In this document: positions 51,682 through 61,434 of the stretch, piece by piece
Layout of the letters: each line of letters begins with the position of its first letter
How positions within the stretch are numbered: the first letter of the stretch is position 1
Assembly: GCA_014084085.1 (NCBI GenBank)
Contig: NPFB01000037.1
Coordinates: forward strand, 39,706-103,705
Direction: 5' to 3'
Source of the DNA: Hondaea fermentalgiana
Taxonomy: Eukaryota > Sar > Bigyra > Thraustochytrida > Thraustochytriidae
DNA: 64,000 nt
Notes under the pieces: generated by a model
Database searches by the model: none
What the model was told of the DNA's origin: nothing
The model's input: only the letters and a program-made list of their open reading frames with translations
Made by a program: the position numbers and the translations under genes

Positions 51682-52994
51682 GCGTCACCGCAAGCTCGCG
51701 TGTTAGCAAGATGTCTCGGCGAGCTCGCGCCGCTTCCTTACCGCGACGGTTAGCCAAGCTATCCTGCTGATAGGGAGAGCGAGAGAGATCATGACAGAGA
51801 GAGAGAGAGAAAACAATAGAAAGAGAAGTATAGCTTATAGTATAGGCCTACTACTATCGACAAAAGTAAGTTGGAGCATTTGACGACCACCCTTTTTTGT
51901 TGACATTGGTGATTGTCCACTTCGGTAGTGCCGGCTGCCGAAAATGCACTTGCGGCCGGCCAGCTGGCTGGCGAGTCTCTGCGGAGTTCGTCCCAAAGCA
52001 CTGCCTGCAGGCAGCAGTCTTTGAATTTTCCTCGGGGAGCAAGGTCGCCGCCGCGCGGGACGCAAAAGGCAAAACCCCAACACTGGCCGCAAGAACCCGG
52101 TCTCGATCCTCTCCACGGTCCGCTCTTCTTCTGCTCCGTCCGCCGTCCGCGCGCGCTAGGACAGTCACGCCAGGCTAGACCAGGCCAGGCCTAGCGGCGC
52201 TGCCCCGCCCGCGAAGGACCGCCAGGCCGAGGACCGGTCGGCGTTGCCCTTCTCCTGTCTAGTATTTTCCAGTTAGCAAGCCTATAGGCTAGCTGCTCTA
52301 GCTTGCTGACAGTGAGGTGGCCCTCCTCGCGCTGCGCACACACGCGTGAACGTGAGGGGGGCGCTACCGCGTCGCGCCGCGCTGCGCCGGCCAGCATTGG
52401 CGTCGCAGCGCGGTGACTCGGAAGGCCAAGAGGGGTAGAAGGCAGACACGGCGCTTGCGCACACGCATCCTTGATTTCGGGCTCGCCTCGCCTCGCCTCC
52501 ACGCGGGGGCAAGCACGCAAGCAAGCACGCACGCAAGCAAGCAAGCAAGCAGGTATACTTGAGGTCGCAGTCGTAGTCGTAGTCAAGGTGGGTGGGTAGT
52601 AGGGTAGGGAATAGAAAAAGAGGCAAGGGGCAGACAGACACAAGCAGCAAGACGAACAAGTATAAGTGGGCGGCACAGGCTGGAGATACATACGGGCAAA
52701 GACGCTTCGTACCGCCGCTCGCGCCCGCCCGCTCCGCGCCGGCGCGCAGAGACTGGCGGCCCTGGCTAGCCTACAGCCTCGGCGAGTGTAAGGAGCAGTG
52801 CGCCTCCTTCGTGGGACACACGCGCGCCATAGCGCCGCCGTCTGGCGGCAGGGAGACAGACTGTAGAAAAAGCCGCGTCGCCTCGTTGTCGTGACGAGCC
52901 AGCTCCTCTGCTCGGTAATCTTGACAAGCGAACAAGCGCGCAGCAAGCCTCAGGGCGCGGGAGATCCGGTCGACCATCGAGGCAGCGAAGAAAG
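51621..52994. promoter_or_regulatory. Divergent intergenic region, GCP6-like / CHO2-PmtA fusion
   Basis: It contains a GCA array (about 51646-51680) just before the GCP6-like ATG and gaga runs near 51780-51810. Further right are caagcaag/cacgcacg repeats near 52510-52550. No supported gene is present. Confidence 0.5.
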
Positions 52995-55559
52995 ATGCGG
53001 CGTCGCGGAAGCACCGAAAACGGCGGAAGCTTTTGGTCCACGGGCGATTCGTCACAGACAGATCTCTCCGCTTTTGAAGATGGGGAAGAATCCGAAAGGA
53101 TCGACAACGCGCTCCACGCGCGCATGCTCAGGTCGAGGAACAGCAGCGAGGAGGATGCCACCACGTCCGGAGAGTACTGGAAAGAGAAGAAAGAATCAAG
53201 CGAAAGCGAAGAGAAAAGCATTCCGCGCGCCAAGCGCATCGCCGCCAGAAAGATTGTAGCCCCGCAACACGACGTGGGCATCACCCTTGATGGCCAGCGC
53301 GTCTTTGACGTGCCTGCCACGCACTCCCTTTCCCATTCGCTCTTTCGCAAATGGTACACACTGCCGTCGCTCCTGGCGTATCTTGGATTTCTCACGTCGA
53401 TTTTTTGCACGGTCGTGTGGGCCAATCAGCCCTTCATCATCCTCGTCGTGGCTTGTATGTGGCGACTCATGTACAACGGTGGCGTGGGCTGGTTGCTGCG
53501 CAAGGAAAGCAAGGAGAATTTCCTCACGCAGTGGATCACCCGCGTGCGGCGTCGGCCTTTTTCTCCGGAAAACACCTTTTGGAGCGGCGTGCTCCGCAGC
53601 ACCATGCCCAACGATCGCGAGGTCATCAACAATGCCCGGCTCCCGCCTTCTTTCGCGGCCTGGGTCGCCTTTCGCAGCTTTGTTATTATGGTCGAAAGCA
53701 ACGACGTGCTTGCATTCACACTCATGGCCGTGAGCTACGGCTTCCAGGAACGTCCCACCTTCGATTGGCCCCTGCTCAGCCCGTTGATCGATCTCGTCGG
53801 CGTCGTCCTCGTCATTGCAAGCCTGGGCGGAAAAGTTGCAGCCATGGCGCACGCGGGCGATCCTGCGTGGTTCTGGTTCGATTTTTTCTTTCTGCGCACA
53901 GGCACGATGGAGCTCACGTACGCCGGCGTCTTTGCACTCTTTCCGCATCCCATGTACACGGTCGGGTACGGCTGGATGTATGGCTGCGCCCTGTTGTCGC
54001 GTAGCTACCAGGTCCTGGCCTGTGCGATGGGCTTCCACTTTTCTCAGCTCATCTTTCTCATCCTGATTGAAGCGCCCCACGTGGACGAGCTCTATGGCAG
54101 CGGAAATTCGCTCTTGCACGCCGAGATGGAGGCTATGCGCGACGGCGTCATTCACGACGTCACCCTCGTCGGAACTTCTTACATTTACTTGCTGCGCCAC
54201 TTTGATATATATCGCGCTGCCGATGTGCTCTTGATCCTCTCCATTTGCCTCTTTATCAGCTCCGTTTGGGTGGGCTCGTTTCCGGGCGGCCCCTTTGAGG
54301 GCCAAATGCCCATGATTCTCATTGCCGTGGGGGTCCGACTGGCCTCGGCCCTCATCAAGGGACTTATCCTCATTGGCCAGGAAAAGGACAAACGCTGGAC
54401 GCGACACTACCAGGCTGCCGGGCGATCCCGCGTCCAGGCATTCGAGAATTGGAAGCGCATTTACCTTCTCTTTGGCGGCCTTGAGACGTCGAGCTTCATC
54501 ATGTGCGCGATCCGCTTCGTACACGTGCCAGACAATGTAATGACTGCAGGGGTTGCCTGCCAAGTCATGCTGGGGGTCTTCCTCGTTGTCGTGGCGCTTT
54601 GGGCACATGGGGCCTGCTATCAGGTTATGGGGGACTTTGGAACATTCTACGGCGACTTCTTCTTGCCACCAGCCCGTCTGAACAGCGCCGCCGGCCCTGC
54701 GCCCACGTACGATGGCCTCTACCGCTACCTCAACAACCCCGACACATATCTGGGTCACCTCTGGATGTACGGGCTCGCTGTCCTCGCGTCTTCCCCCGAA
54801 GTTCTTGCGGTTGCCATTCTGGGTCACGGTATCATGATTGCCTTCCTCAACGTCATCGAGAAGCCGCACTTGCGTGCAGTCTACAAACAGCAGGTACGCA
54901 CCGAATCTACAGCTTTGGGCCGCGCCATTGTCTCAAAGGTAAGCGAGATCCGTCGCAGCGAGACAGCCTTGTTCCTTGCGAATTGGGTCAAACATCCCGT
55001 CGAGACGGGCGCCCTCGCCCCGAGCTCGGAACAGCTTGCCGAAGCCATGTGCGACACAATGGACCTTGGCGATAATTCAGTCGTGGTTGAGCTTGGACCT
55101 GGAACCGGCCCCTTTACCGCGGTTATCCTCAAGCGTCTCAGTACATCCAAGAACGCCACATATTTGGCCTTTGAGCTGTCCAAGGAGTTTGTCGACCGTC
55201 TGTGTGACCGTTTTCCTGACCACAAGGACGCATTCTTGCTCGAATCTGCAGAACGGATCGTTGACGCCCTGCACGAGCGCGGCCTCCACCACGCCGACAC
55301 GGTCATCAGCGGACTTCCCTGGGCGATTTTTCCGAAGAGCTTGCAGCGAAAGATTCTCTTGGCCGTCTACGCCTCGTTGCGGCCGGGCGGGCGGTTCTGC
55401 ACCTTTGCCTACCTCCAAGGTCTCGTCTTGCCTGCGGGGCAGAACTTTAAGGCACTGCTTGACGAGACATTTGAAAAAGTCGAGCGCTCCAACATTGTCT
55501 GGGCGAACCTACCACCTGCCTTCGTGTACCGATGCGAGAAACAGACTGGCTCGCGCTAA
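52995..55559 (+). CDS. Phosphatidylethanolamine N-methyltransferase: CHO2-type membrane enzyme fused to PmtA-type methyltransferase
   Basis: The 854-residue product would methylate phosphatidylethanolamine toward phosphatidylcholine using S-adenosylmethionine. An acidic Ser-rich cytosolic arm (1-100) precedes two CHO2-type membrane modules. Module 1 has FPHPMYTVGYGWMYG (about 317-331) and IEAPHVDELYG. Module 2 has YRYLNNPDTYLGHLWMYG (about 575-592) and VIEKPHLRAVYK (about 619-630). This is the order seen in fungal Cho2. From about residue 650 a separate soluble domain follows: FLANWVKHPVETGALAPSS, then the SAM loop VVELGPGTG (697-705), ISGLPWAIFPKSLQ and RPGGRFCTFAYL. These are the landmarks of bacterial PmtA phospholipid methyltransferases (about 200 residues), and the domain is complete. 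There is no stop or intron between the parts. Yeast Cho2 has no such domain. The membrane location is probably ER. Confidence 0.88.
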   Translation: MRRRGSTENGGSFWSTGDSSQTDLSAFEDGEESERIDNALHARMLRSRNSSEEDATTSGEYWKEKKESSESEEKSIPRAKRIAARKIVAPQHDVGITLDGQRVFDVPATHSLSHSLFRKWYTLPSLLAYLGFLTSIFCTVVWANQPFIILVVACMWRLMYNGGVGWLLRKESKENFLTQWITRVRRRPFSPENTFWSGVLRSTMPNDREVINNARLPPSFAAWVAFRSFVIMVESNDVLAFTLMAVSYGFQERPTFDWPLLSPLIDLVGVVLVIASLGGKVAAMAHAGDPAWFWFDFFFLRTGTMELTYAGVFALFPHPMYTVGYGWMYGCALLSRSYQVLACAMGFHFSQLIFLILIEAPHVDELYGSGNSLLHAEMEAMRDGVIHDVTLVGTSYIYLLRHFDIYRAADVLLILSICLFISSVWVGSFPGGPFEGQMPMILIAVGVRLASALIKGLILIGQEKDKRWTRHYQAAGRSRVQAFENWKRIYLLFGGLETSSFIMCAIRFVHVPDNVMTAGVACQVMLGVFLVVVALWAHGACYQVMGDFGTFYGDFFLPPARLNSAAGPAPTYDGLYRYLNNPDTYLGHLWMYGLAVLASSPEVLAVAILGHGIMIAFLNVIEKPHLRAVYKQQVRTESTALGRAIVSKVSEIRRSETALFLANWVKHPVETGALAPSSEQLAEAMCDTMDLGDNSVVVELGPGTGPFTAVILKRLSTSKNATYLAFELSKEFVDRLCDRFPDHKDAFLLESAERIVDALHERGLHHADTVISGLPWAIFPKSLQRKILLAVYASLRPGGRFCTFAYLQGLVLPAGQNFKALLDETFEKVERSNIVWANLPPAFVYRCEKQTGSR

Positions 55560-57537
55560 CTGACTGACGAATAAGGAAAGACTACAAAACAATCTGGCCC
55601 CATCGTTTGATCCTCTTGTTATAAAAGTTTTCCGTCTCTGCATTTCGCTCAACATCTTTCCTGCACACGAGGCTTGTCCTCCACTCTCGCTGTGCCGTCT
55701 ATGCCTGCCTGCCTTCCGTCCTTTTCTTTCTTTCTTTCTTTCTTTCTTTTTTCCAGCTGCGCGCGTGTAGTAGTACTTTTTCCCACGTCAGTTCGATTGC
55801 CAGAGCAAGGCGTGGACCCTGTGCGAGCGTCCAACAACACGCGTCGCTTTCTCCACTCCTCTCTCTTGCACAGCAGGTTGTCGCCGCATTGACGAGAGAC
55901 TTTGCGCGTTGCTGCGACGCGGGACTTGGGCAAAAAGTGATGGGAGGGCAACGGAAGGTGAGGCGCTTGCGGCGCCGCCCGGCTGACGGCTTCGCTTCTT
56001 GGAATACAAACACAATGAAGTATAACCCAAAAACGGAGAGCCTGCTTCTCCACGCCAAAAAGGGAGGAGGAGAAGACGCAGCCAACGAGCACAGAGACCC
56101 CAAGGCGCCCCCGCGCCCGCGGCTACGCGCGGCTCGACGTGAGGCTGGCGTGCCTCCAAAGACGGACGGCCGCTACCTTCGATTTTGGACCTTGCCACCG
56201 GTCCAGCCGCGCCGTGTGGCGCGACTAGCGTCACTGTTCATTTCCTGGAACCCTTGTTGAATGCGCCAAGCCGGGCGTTCGTTCGTTCTGTGCCTGCTTT
56301 CGCGCAAGCGAGCAAGCACAGGACAACGCAAAGCCCACCAGCCCGTCGTGCCGCCAAAGCCTGCGCCGCCCGAGCCTACGTCCCTTGGCCCACCCATCGC
56401 CCGTCCTGCGCGCGCGCGCGAGGTCGTCTTCGCCTGGCGCGGCGAGCTCCAATCCAAAAGCAAATCGAATCATTTCAAATCACCTTGAATCGAAGCATCC
56501 ATCTCGCAGCCTCGCCTCGACCGAGCCGGCAGACTCGAGGCCCGGTCGCGCTCGCGAGCGACGGGCCGTCCGTCTGGCTGCTGCCGTCCTCGCCCTCGCC
56601 CCCGCCCTCGCCCTCGCCCCCGCCCTCGCCCTCGCCCTCCGCGCGTACCCTGCACCGCGCCGCGCCGGCCGGAGTCCCCGTTTGCGCTTTGCTCTCGTCT
56701 CTCTGTGTCTCTCTCTCTCTGTCTCTCCGTCAAGTTCGGATGCCGCCGGGATCCCCGGCCAGAACGGGTAGGAACCAGGCAGTGAAGTCGTCGCTGCGGT
56801 GGCGGGTCGCCGCTTTTCTGCGCAACGCGATTTCATACGTCGTGCGGTCTGGTAGTAGCAGCAGTGGCAGCTCGAAAGGGGGGAGATGGAAACAAGACAC
56901 AGGAACAAGAGCACACACGTGTCCGTTGGAAAAGAGGAAGGCCGCCCGAGCTCCTTCGATGGCGAACTGTGACTTGATGCTGGGCCGGGCAAGGGGCCGA
57001 GCTGAGCGGAGCTGCGTCGACCGGAGCTGTGCTGTGCTGTGCTGTGCTGTACTTTTGGTCAGAGAGTCTGGCGATCTCTGCGCACTTGAGGCTCGGTGGC
57101 GGTGGTCGGTTGATCGATCAACCCGATCAAGCCAAAAAATATCAGAAAAAGCAGAGAAAGGAAAGATCGCTACTTGTCTGGCTGACGAAGCAATGACGTC
57201 CACCCCTCTGTTTTGCCCCGCACTTTTTTTAGTTCTTTGAGTATGGAGCGCCAAGGTCTCGCTTCCAATAGGTGGTTGCAATTGACAGACAGTGATCTAC
57301 CGGCTTTCAAGTCGTCGGCATAGAAGCATTTTGATGAGGCGAGGCGAGGCGAAGAATCGAATATACTCTTACAGTGACGTGACGACACGTGCAAACCTCT
57401 TCATTTGTAATAGGAGCAAGTCGAACACCAAAGTCTGGTTGGTTGACGCTCACGGGCTGTAGAAGCCTAGCGAGAGGTCAATCAGTCCGTCAGTCAGTCA
57501 GGCAGGCAGGTAGGCACACGAGCCACGAGCAGGCACG
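55560..57537. other. 2-kb intergenic region upstream of the bestrophin-like gene
   Basis: It contains a CTTT run (about 55726-55752), a GCCCTC/GCCCCC hexamer array (about 56589-56640) and tgctg pentamers (about 57029-57051). Long frames exist on both strands but are low-complexity and match nothing. The promoter should be near 57250-57530. Confidence 0.55.
56589..56640. repeat. GCCCTC/GCCCCC hexanucleotide array
   Basis: Imperfect tandem hexamers, C-rich on the plus strand and G-rich on the minus strand, lie about 900 bp upstream of the bestrophin-like gene. Confidence 0.85.
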
Positions 57538-59208
57538 ATGGCGACGCGCACGAGCGCCAAGCGCTACCGGACGGCATCGTCCGCCGTCTCGCCCATGGGG
57601 CAAGTGATCCTTACCCGCGCGAACACAACAAAAATTACGCGAGAAATCAATGAGGCCAAGCACACCATTGCGCATGTAGACAGAAAGCTGCTCAAGGCGC
57701 GCGATCAAAAGCCCTCAACGATGCTCTCGCTCAAGGGTGTCTGGGATCTATTTGCACAGTTGCGAGTGCTCACCTTTGCGCTGTACCACTGCGGCATCGC
57801 CTCCTACGCACAATTCACACTTATGGGCAGCGAAAACTTGGCCGAGTCCATGGGATACGTTGACATTCTCGGCTGGGTCGTCGGCCTCATGGTTGCATTC
57901 CGGCAGCGAGAAGGCATGCTTCGATGGTGGGAAGGCAGGAGCGCTTGGGGAAGGCTCACCACCGTCTCTCGCGATCTCGTCCGCTCCGTCCTAGCCTACA
58001 ACCACAGCAAGCCAACGTCCATGTCCTTTGCCATGTACTCGATCGCCTTTCCCATTGCCATGAAAAATTGCTTGCGAGGAGAGTACGAATTCGATCGTAA
58101 AGAGCTCAAACTCATTTTAAGTGAGCTCGACCTTGAGTACGTGCTGCAGCACTCGGCGCAAGATCGCGCGCTCGCCATTCTGGACCTCATGTCCGGCACG
58201 GTGGTAATGATGATGAATGAGGGCACCATATCAGCCTCCACAGTCAATCTCGTGTTAGAACCAAAGATCCAGGCGCTCAACGAGTGCTTCGGAAGCTGTC
58301 TGCGCATCAAAGACACGCCAATTCCGGACATGTATCGTGTATTTCTGGATCTTGTCATTTTTCTGTTTCTAGGCTCGCTCCCTTTTTCGCTTCTTAGCGA
58401 TAAGTGGAATCCCATCTCCGTGGCCGTCATTTGCACAGTGTGTAGCTGTGTGCTGAACGGACTCGCCAAGCTTGCGGGCCAAATGGAGAATCCCTTTGAC
58501 GACGATCCGAACGACCTTCCGTTGGGGGCCTATACAGCTGCGATCATGGACCAGATTATGCACATTTCCGATCGCTGGTTCAAACCCAACTCAATTCTCT
58601 ACGCCTCAAAGATGGCGCAGAAGAAGCGCCACGCGCTCGACGAAAAAATTAAGCGCGCCCAAGTCAAGGCCATGGTGATTGCGTCATTCTCGCACAAGCG
58701 ACGCACTACGACCTCTCCCGGCGCGACGCCAAGTCCTGCCATATCAATGCCACTTCAATCAAGTCAGACGGACCTTTTGGGCCACAACTCTGGCGCCCTC
58801 GACGCCGTGGATCCCATGCTCAAAGAATACATTGTTGGCTCTGTCGACGAAGACGACTCGAACTTGATGAACGACGATCTGGCCAGTGCTGATAGCAAAG
58901 ACGGAAAGTCAGAGGAGGCCAACACGGAGAGCGACAGCAACAGTCAACCCGTTTTGGATCTTGTGAATGGGCCTGACAGCGCTGCACAGCAGAACAATGC
59001 TCACACGGATGTTAGTGACGCTGGCCGCAAGAATGATGAGGAGGACGAGGGAGTGGCAAAGAAACACAAAAAGCACAAGAAACACAAGAAGAAGGACAAG
59101 AGGCACAGAGCTCATGCGGATGACCATATTAAAAGTGAAGCTACTGACAGCCCAGACCAGGCTGAAGAGACCGACTTGGAGTCCACAATTGAAATAAAGA
59201 GCGAGTAA
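57538..59208 (+). CDS. Bestrophin-like anion channel
   Basis: The 556-residue product matches the bestrophin/UPF0187 family of pentameric anion channels. Landmarks include RQREGMLRWWEGRSAWGRLTT with SRDLVRSV following. Later come CLRIKDTPIPDMYRV and the acidic calcium-clasp-like QMENPFDDDPNDLPLG. Four hydrophobic segments are visible (about 80-130 and 265-310). After the channel domain (about residue 370) comes a disordered tail rich in Asp, Ser and Asn. It ends with alternating Lys/His (KKHKKHKKHKKKDKRHRAH) before an acidic finish. This tail is not part of the family core and could bind metal, nucleic acid or membranes. Compartment unknown: plasma membrane, organelle or thylakoid-type relatives all exist. 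The start ATG precedes a basic N-terminus. Confidence 0.88.
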   Translation: MATRTSAKRYRTASSAVSPMGQVILTRANTTKITREINEAKHTIAHVDRKLLKARDQKPSTMLSLKGVWDLFAQLRVLTFALYHCGIASYAQFTLMGSENLAESMGYVDILGWVVGLMVAFRQREGMLRWWEGRSAWGRLTTVSRDLVRSVLAYNHSKPTSMSFAMYSIAFPIAMKNCLRGEYEFDRKELKLILSELDLEYVLQHSAQDRALAILDLMSGTVVMMMNEGTISASTVNLVLEPKIQALNECFGSCLRIKDTPIPDMYRVFLDLVIFLFLGSLPFSLLSDKWNPISVAVICTVCSCVLNGLAKLAGQMENPFDDDPNDLPLGAYTAAIMDQIMHISDRWFKPNSILYASKMAQKKRHALDEKIKRAQVKAMVIASFSHKRRTTTSPGATPSPAISMPLQSSQTDLLGHNSGALDAVDPMLKEYIVGSVDEDDSNLMNDDLASADSKDGKSEEANTESDSNSQPVLDLVNGPDSAAQQNNAHTDVSDAGRKNDEEDEGVAKKHKKHKKHKKKDKRHRAHADDHIKSEATDSPDQAEETDLESTIEIKSE

Positions 59209-59624
59209 GTTGCCTTGATTGCTCGCTCCACGATCGCTTTCGTTTTTCTTCTTTTTCTCCTTCTTCTTCAAGATTTGACGGGGCAGCGCAGCGTGTTGCG
59301 GCGCGGTGCCGATCGACTACACTATCATAGGCTAGTCTAGAATACAAAGGAAGATCATGAAGACACCTTGACTCAAAATGGAGATATATATATATATGTG
59401 TTGGTATGAACCGCGCTTTCTCGCATGCGGCATGAACCAGGTCTGGCCTCTGTCATTTTCAGCGAGGCAGCGCTGCGTAGCATTGCACGTGACTGTGCGA
59501 TGATGATTTTTTTATTTTAGGAATGCATGCATGGATGGAAGGAAGAATGCAAAAGAAGAGACTGACGGACGCTCGAGGACCTGAGCTTGCCCTTTGGAGG
59601 ATCTGGTAACTTTTTGTGGTCGAC
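59209..59624. other. Convergent 3' region (bestrophin-like / Mpo1-like)
   Basis: Two 3' UTRs face each other. A TA dinucleotide run (atatatatatatat) lies at about 59384-59397. No gene is seen. Confidence 0.6.
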
Positions 59625-60278
59625 TCAGTTGCCGCCGCCCTGCAAACGAAAAGCCATTACATTTGCCGCAACGAGCTCGCGCACCTCGGCGAAAAATTCT
59701 TGGCGAAAGCCAAGCATGTGAGCTCCTTCAAATACAACAAAGAGGGGCGCCATGAGAAGCGCCTGAGACAGGTTATCAAAGAGCGCAGGAGCGCGGCCCT
59801 CGCAAAAGCGATGAGCAAGGAACTGGGCAACCCAGGCGAGAACGTGAATGCCAAAAGCGCGCTTGAAATTCTTGGGGTCGCTGTTCACCCACCATCCCGA
59901 GGTGAAGTACGTTGCCACCACCATGGCGGAGGCCACGCGGCCCACGGTCTCGTCCATCAGAAAGTAGTATCCAGCGTAGAGAATCGAGGCGACCGTGGCC
60001 CAGTTGGTTTGCAAAGACTTGCTTTCTTCGCCATCCTTTTTCGTAGCGGGCCCGAAAATCGGGGACGTCTTGTGCAGCATGGCGCAGGTCGTCCACAGGA
60101 TGGGCCAGATGCAGCCAAAATGGACGAGCTGGTTGTGCCAGTCCGTGTGGTACGAGGCATAAAAGGCGAACTGCTTCTTCAGGTCAAAGAGGTCCGGCGT
60201 CGCCAGCGCAGAGCCCACGAGGGTCGCAATAAATACGGACGCCGCCTTGTCTCCCGTCGTCGAGAGGCCATTGCCCAT
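59625..60278 (-). CDS. Mpo1-like (DUF962) membrane protein, putative 2-hydroxy fatty acid dioxygenase
   Basis: The 217-residue, multi-pass product has the DUF962/Mpo1 signature. FYASYHTDWHNQLVHFGCIWP lies near 38-58, with its His residues. A central WxxQFLAHRFCEGRAPALFDN segment follows, then QALLMAPLFVVFEGAHMLG. Yeast Mpo1 is an ER Fe(II)-dependent dioxygenase that shortens 2-hydroxy fatty acids from phytosphingosine breakdown, and the conserved His residues are the proposed iron ligands. They are present here. The length (about 200 residues) is normal. It probably acts in the ER, although the exact substrate is inferred from the family. The N-terminus MGNGLSTTGD has Gly2 and could be myristoylated. 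It is divergent from the small Dpy-30-like gene. Confidence 0.85.
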   Translation of the reverse strand: MGNGLSTTGDKAASVFIATLVGSALATPDLFDLKKQFAFYASYHTDWHNQLVHFGCIWPILWTTCAMLHKTSPIFGPATKKDGEESKSLQTNWATVASILYAGYYFLMDETVGRVASAMVVATYFTSGWWVNSDPKNFKRAFGIHVLAWVAQFLAHRFCEGRAPALFDNLSQALLMAPLFVVFEGAHMLGFRQEFFAEVRELVAANVMAFRLQGGGN

Positions 60279-61001
60279 CTTGCTGTTCGTCCGGTTCCTT
60301 TGCTCTTTTCACTCCTTCTCGCGTCCGCGGCGCGGCGCGGCGTGGCGTGCGCGGCGTGGCGTGGCGCGGCGTGGCAGGGCGCTAGCACCTTTGGTGCGCG
60401 AATTGGGCTCGGGGTTGCAGCGAGTACTCGGTGAACGCGATCTGCCCGTCGTGGTGTCACGTCCCGACTTGTAGTGAGGAGCCTCTTTCCTATCCTCTGA
60501 TGATACTAGTGACTCCTACTGCCGCCTTAGTATGTAATACGAGGAGAGCACCCAGCGCAAGCTGGCTATGGCTTGGTGCGACATTGGCTCGCGCACACGT
60601 ATTGACGTACGATAAGGCGCGGTATGCGGGAGGTCTTGCAGAAAGCGCGACAGCGACATCAAGAGGGAAGGATGTCTCGTCTTCGCTTTCAAGCCACAAC
60701 AGTCTGCCGCTGCGCAAGAGTGCTGATATTTCACTTGAGATTGATTTGCTGTGTTTGTTGCCGTTACGGAATCGAATGCCCGGACTGCCACCAGAGCTGG
60801 CCGCCGCAACAAGCTGGGGGCTTTCTGGCGAACATCTGTCTGAATGACTGACTGACTGACTGCCAGCCTGCCTGCCTGTACGTGCAGCGGGGGCGCGGGA
60901 GCAAGCTGCCATTGTCTGGATTCGAGATCGCCTCGTGCGCAGGCGAGTCGATCGAGCAGAGAGCAGAAGAGAACGAGCGAGCGCCAAATTGAAGTCTCCC
61001 A
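60279..61001. promoter_or_regulatory. Divergent intergenic region, Mpo1-like / Dpy-30-like
   Basis: It contains ggcgtggcg-type repeats near 60328-60380 next to the Mpo1-like start and a gactgactgactgactg run at about 60845-60862 before the plus-strand gene. No supported coding sequence. Confidence 0.5.
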
Positions 61002-61280
61002 ATGTCACCGCCAGGAAAGAAAATGTCAGAAAGCAAGAGCGAGGAAAAGGAGGAGAAGTACGCAACCGCGCTTGAGGCCGCACGCACAGCAGCTCCGGGA
61101 GGTGGCGTTGTTGAAGCAACGCAAACGGCACTTGGCGAGATGGAAGCCTATGTCAAGTCAAGTGGCTGCAATAAAATTCTTCAGGATTTGTACGAAAGGA
61201 TAGTCGTCGAGCAGCCAGAAGACCCGATCACCTTTCTCATTGGCGCCGTCGAAGAGCATCGTGCGACTTCAAATCAATAA
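61002..61280 (+). CDS. Small Dpy-30/RIIa-like protein
   Basis: The 92-residue product has a Lys/Glu-rich N-terminus (1-25), an Ala-rich helix, and a C-terminal helical pair reading KILQDLYERIVVEQPEDP followed by ITFLIGAVEEH. The last part resembles the Dpy-30/RIIa dimerisation-docking motif (a hydrophobic helix, an x-PxDP-x turn, then FL/I). That motif is found in COMPASS-associated Dpy-30, PKA regulatory subunits and flagellar radial-spoke or adenylate-kinase proteins. The context gives no hint which of these applies. Start: ATG at 61002; the Met at 61023 is an alternative. Codon use is ordinary and the gene has its own leader. The family assignment is moderate because the motif is short. 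Confidence 0.6.
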   Translation: MSPPGKKMSESKSEEKEEKYATALEAARTAAPGGGVVEATQTALGEMEAYVKSSGCNKILQDLYERIVVEQPEDPITFLIGAVEEHRATSNQ

Positions 61281-61434
61281 CAGGGAGCCTCCGACCAACC
61301 CCGAAATTCCAGCTATTCCATCCAAGAGAAAATAAATCTTTAATGAAAAAGACGAGGGAGAGAAGACATTCCCGTGCGCAGAGAAAGAGAGAAAGCACAC
61401 GCGTACTTGACGTCGCCAGCCATTTGAGACTTGC
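61281..61434. other. Very short convergent spacer (Dpy-30-like / SelD fusion)
   Basis: Only 154 bp separate two stop codons. An aataaa at about 61331 on the plus strand is a plausible polyadenylation signal for the small gene, so the two 3' UTRs probably overlap. Confidence 0.55.

Noticed and set aside
53196..54869. 557-codon minus-strand frame
   Set aside because: It is antisense to the CHO2-type modules and has a shadow-like charged composition.
56185..57240. 351-codon plus-strand frame upstream of the bestrophin-like gene
   Set aside because: It is low-complexity Ala/Pro/Arg/Ser translation of GC-rich repeats and has no recognisable domain.
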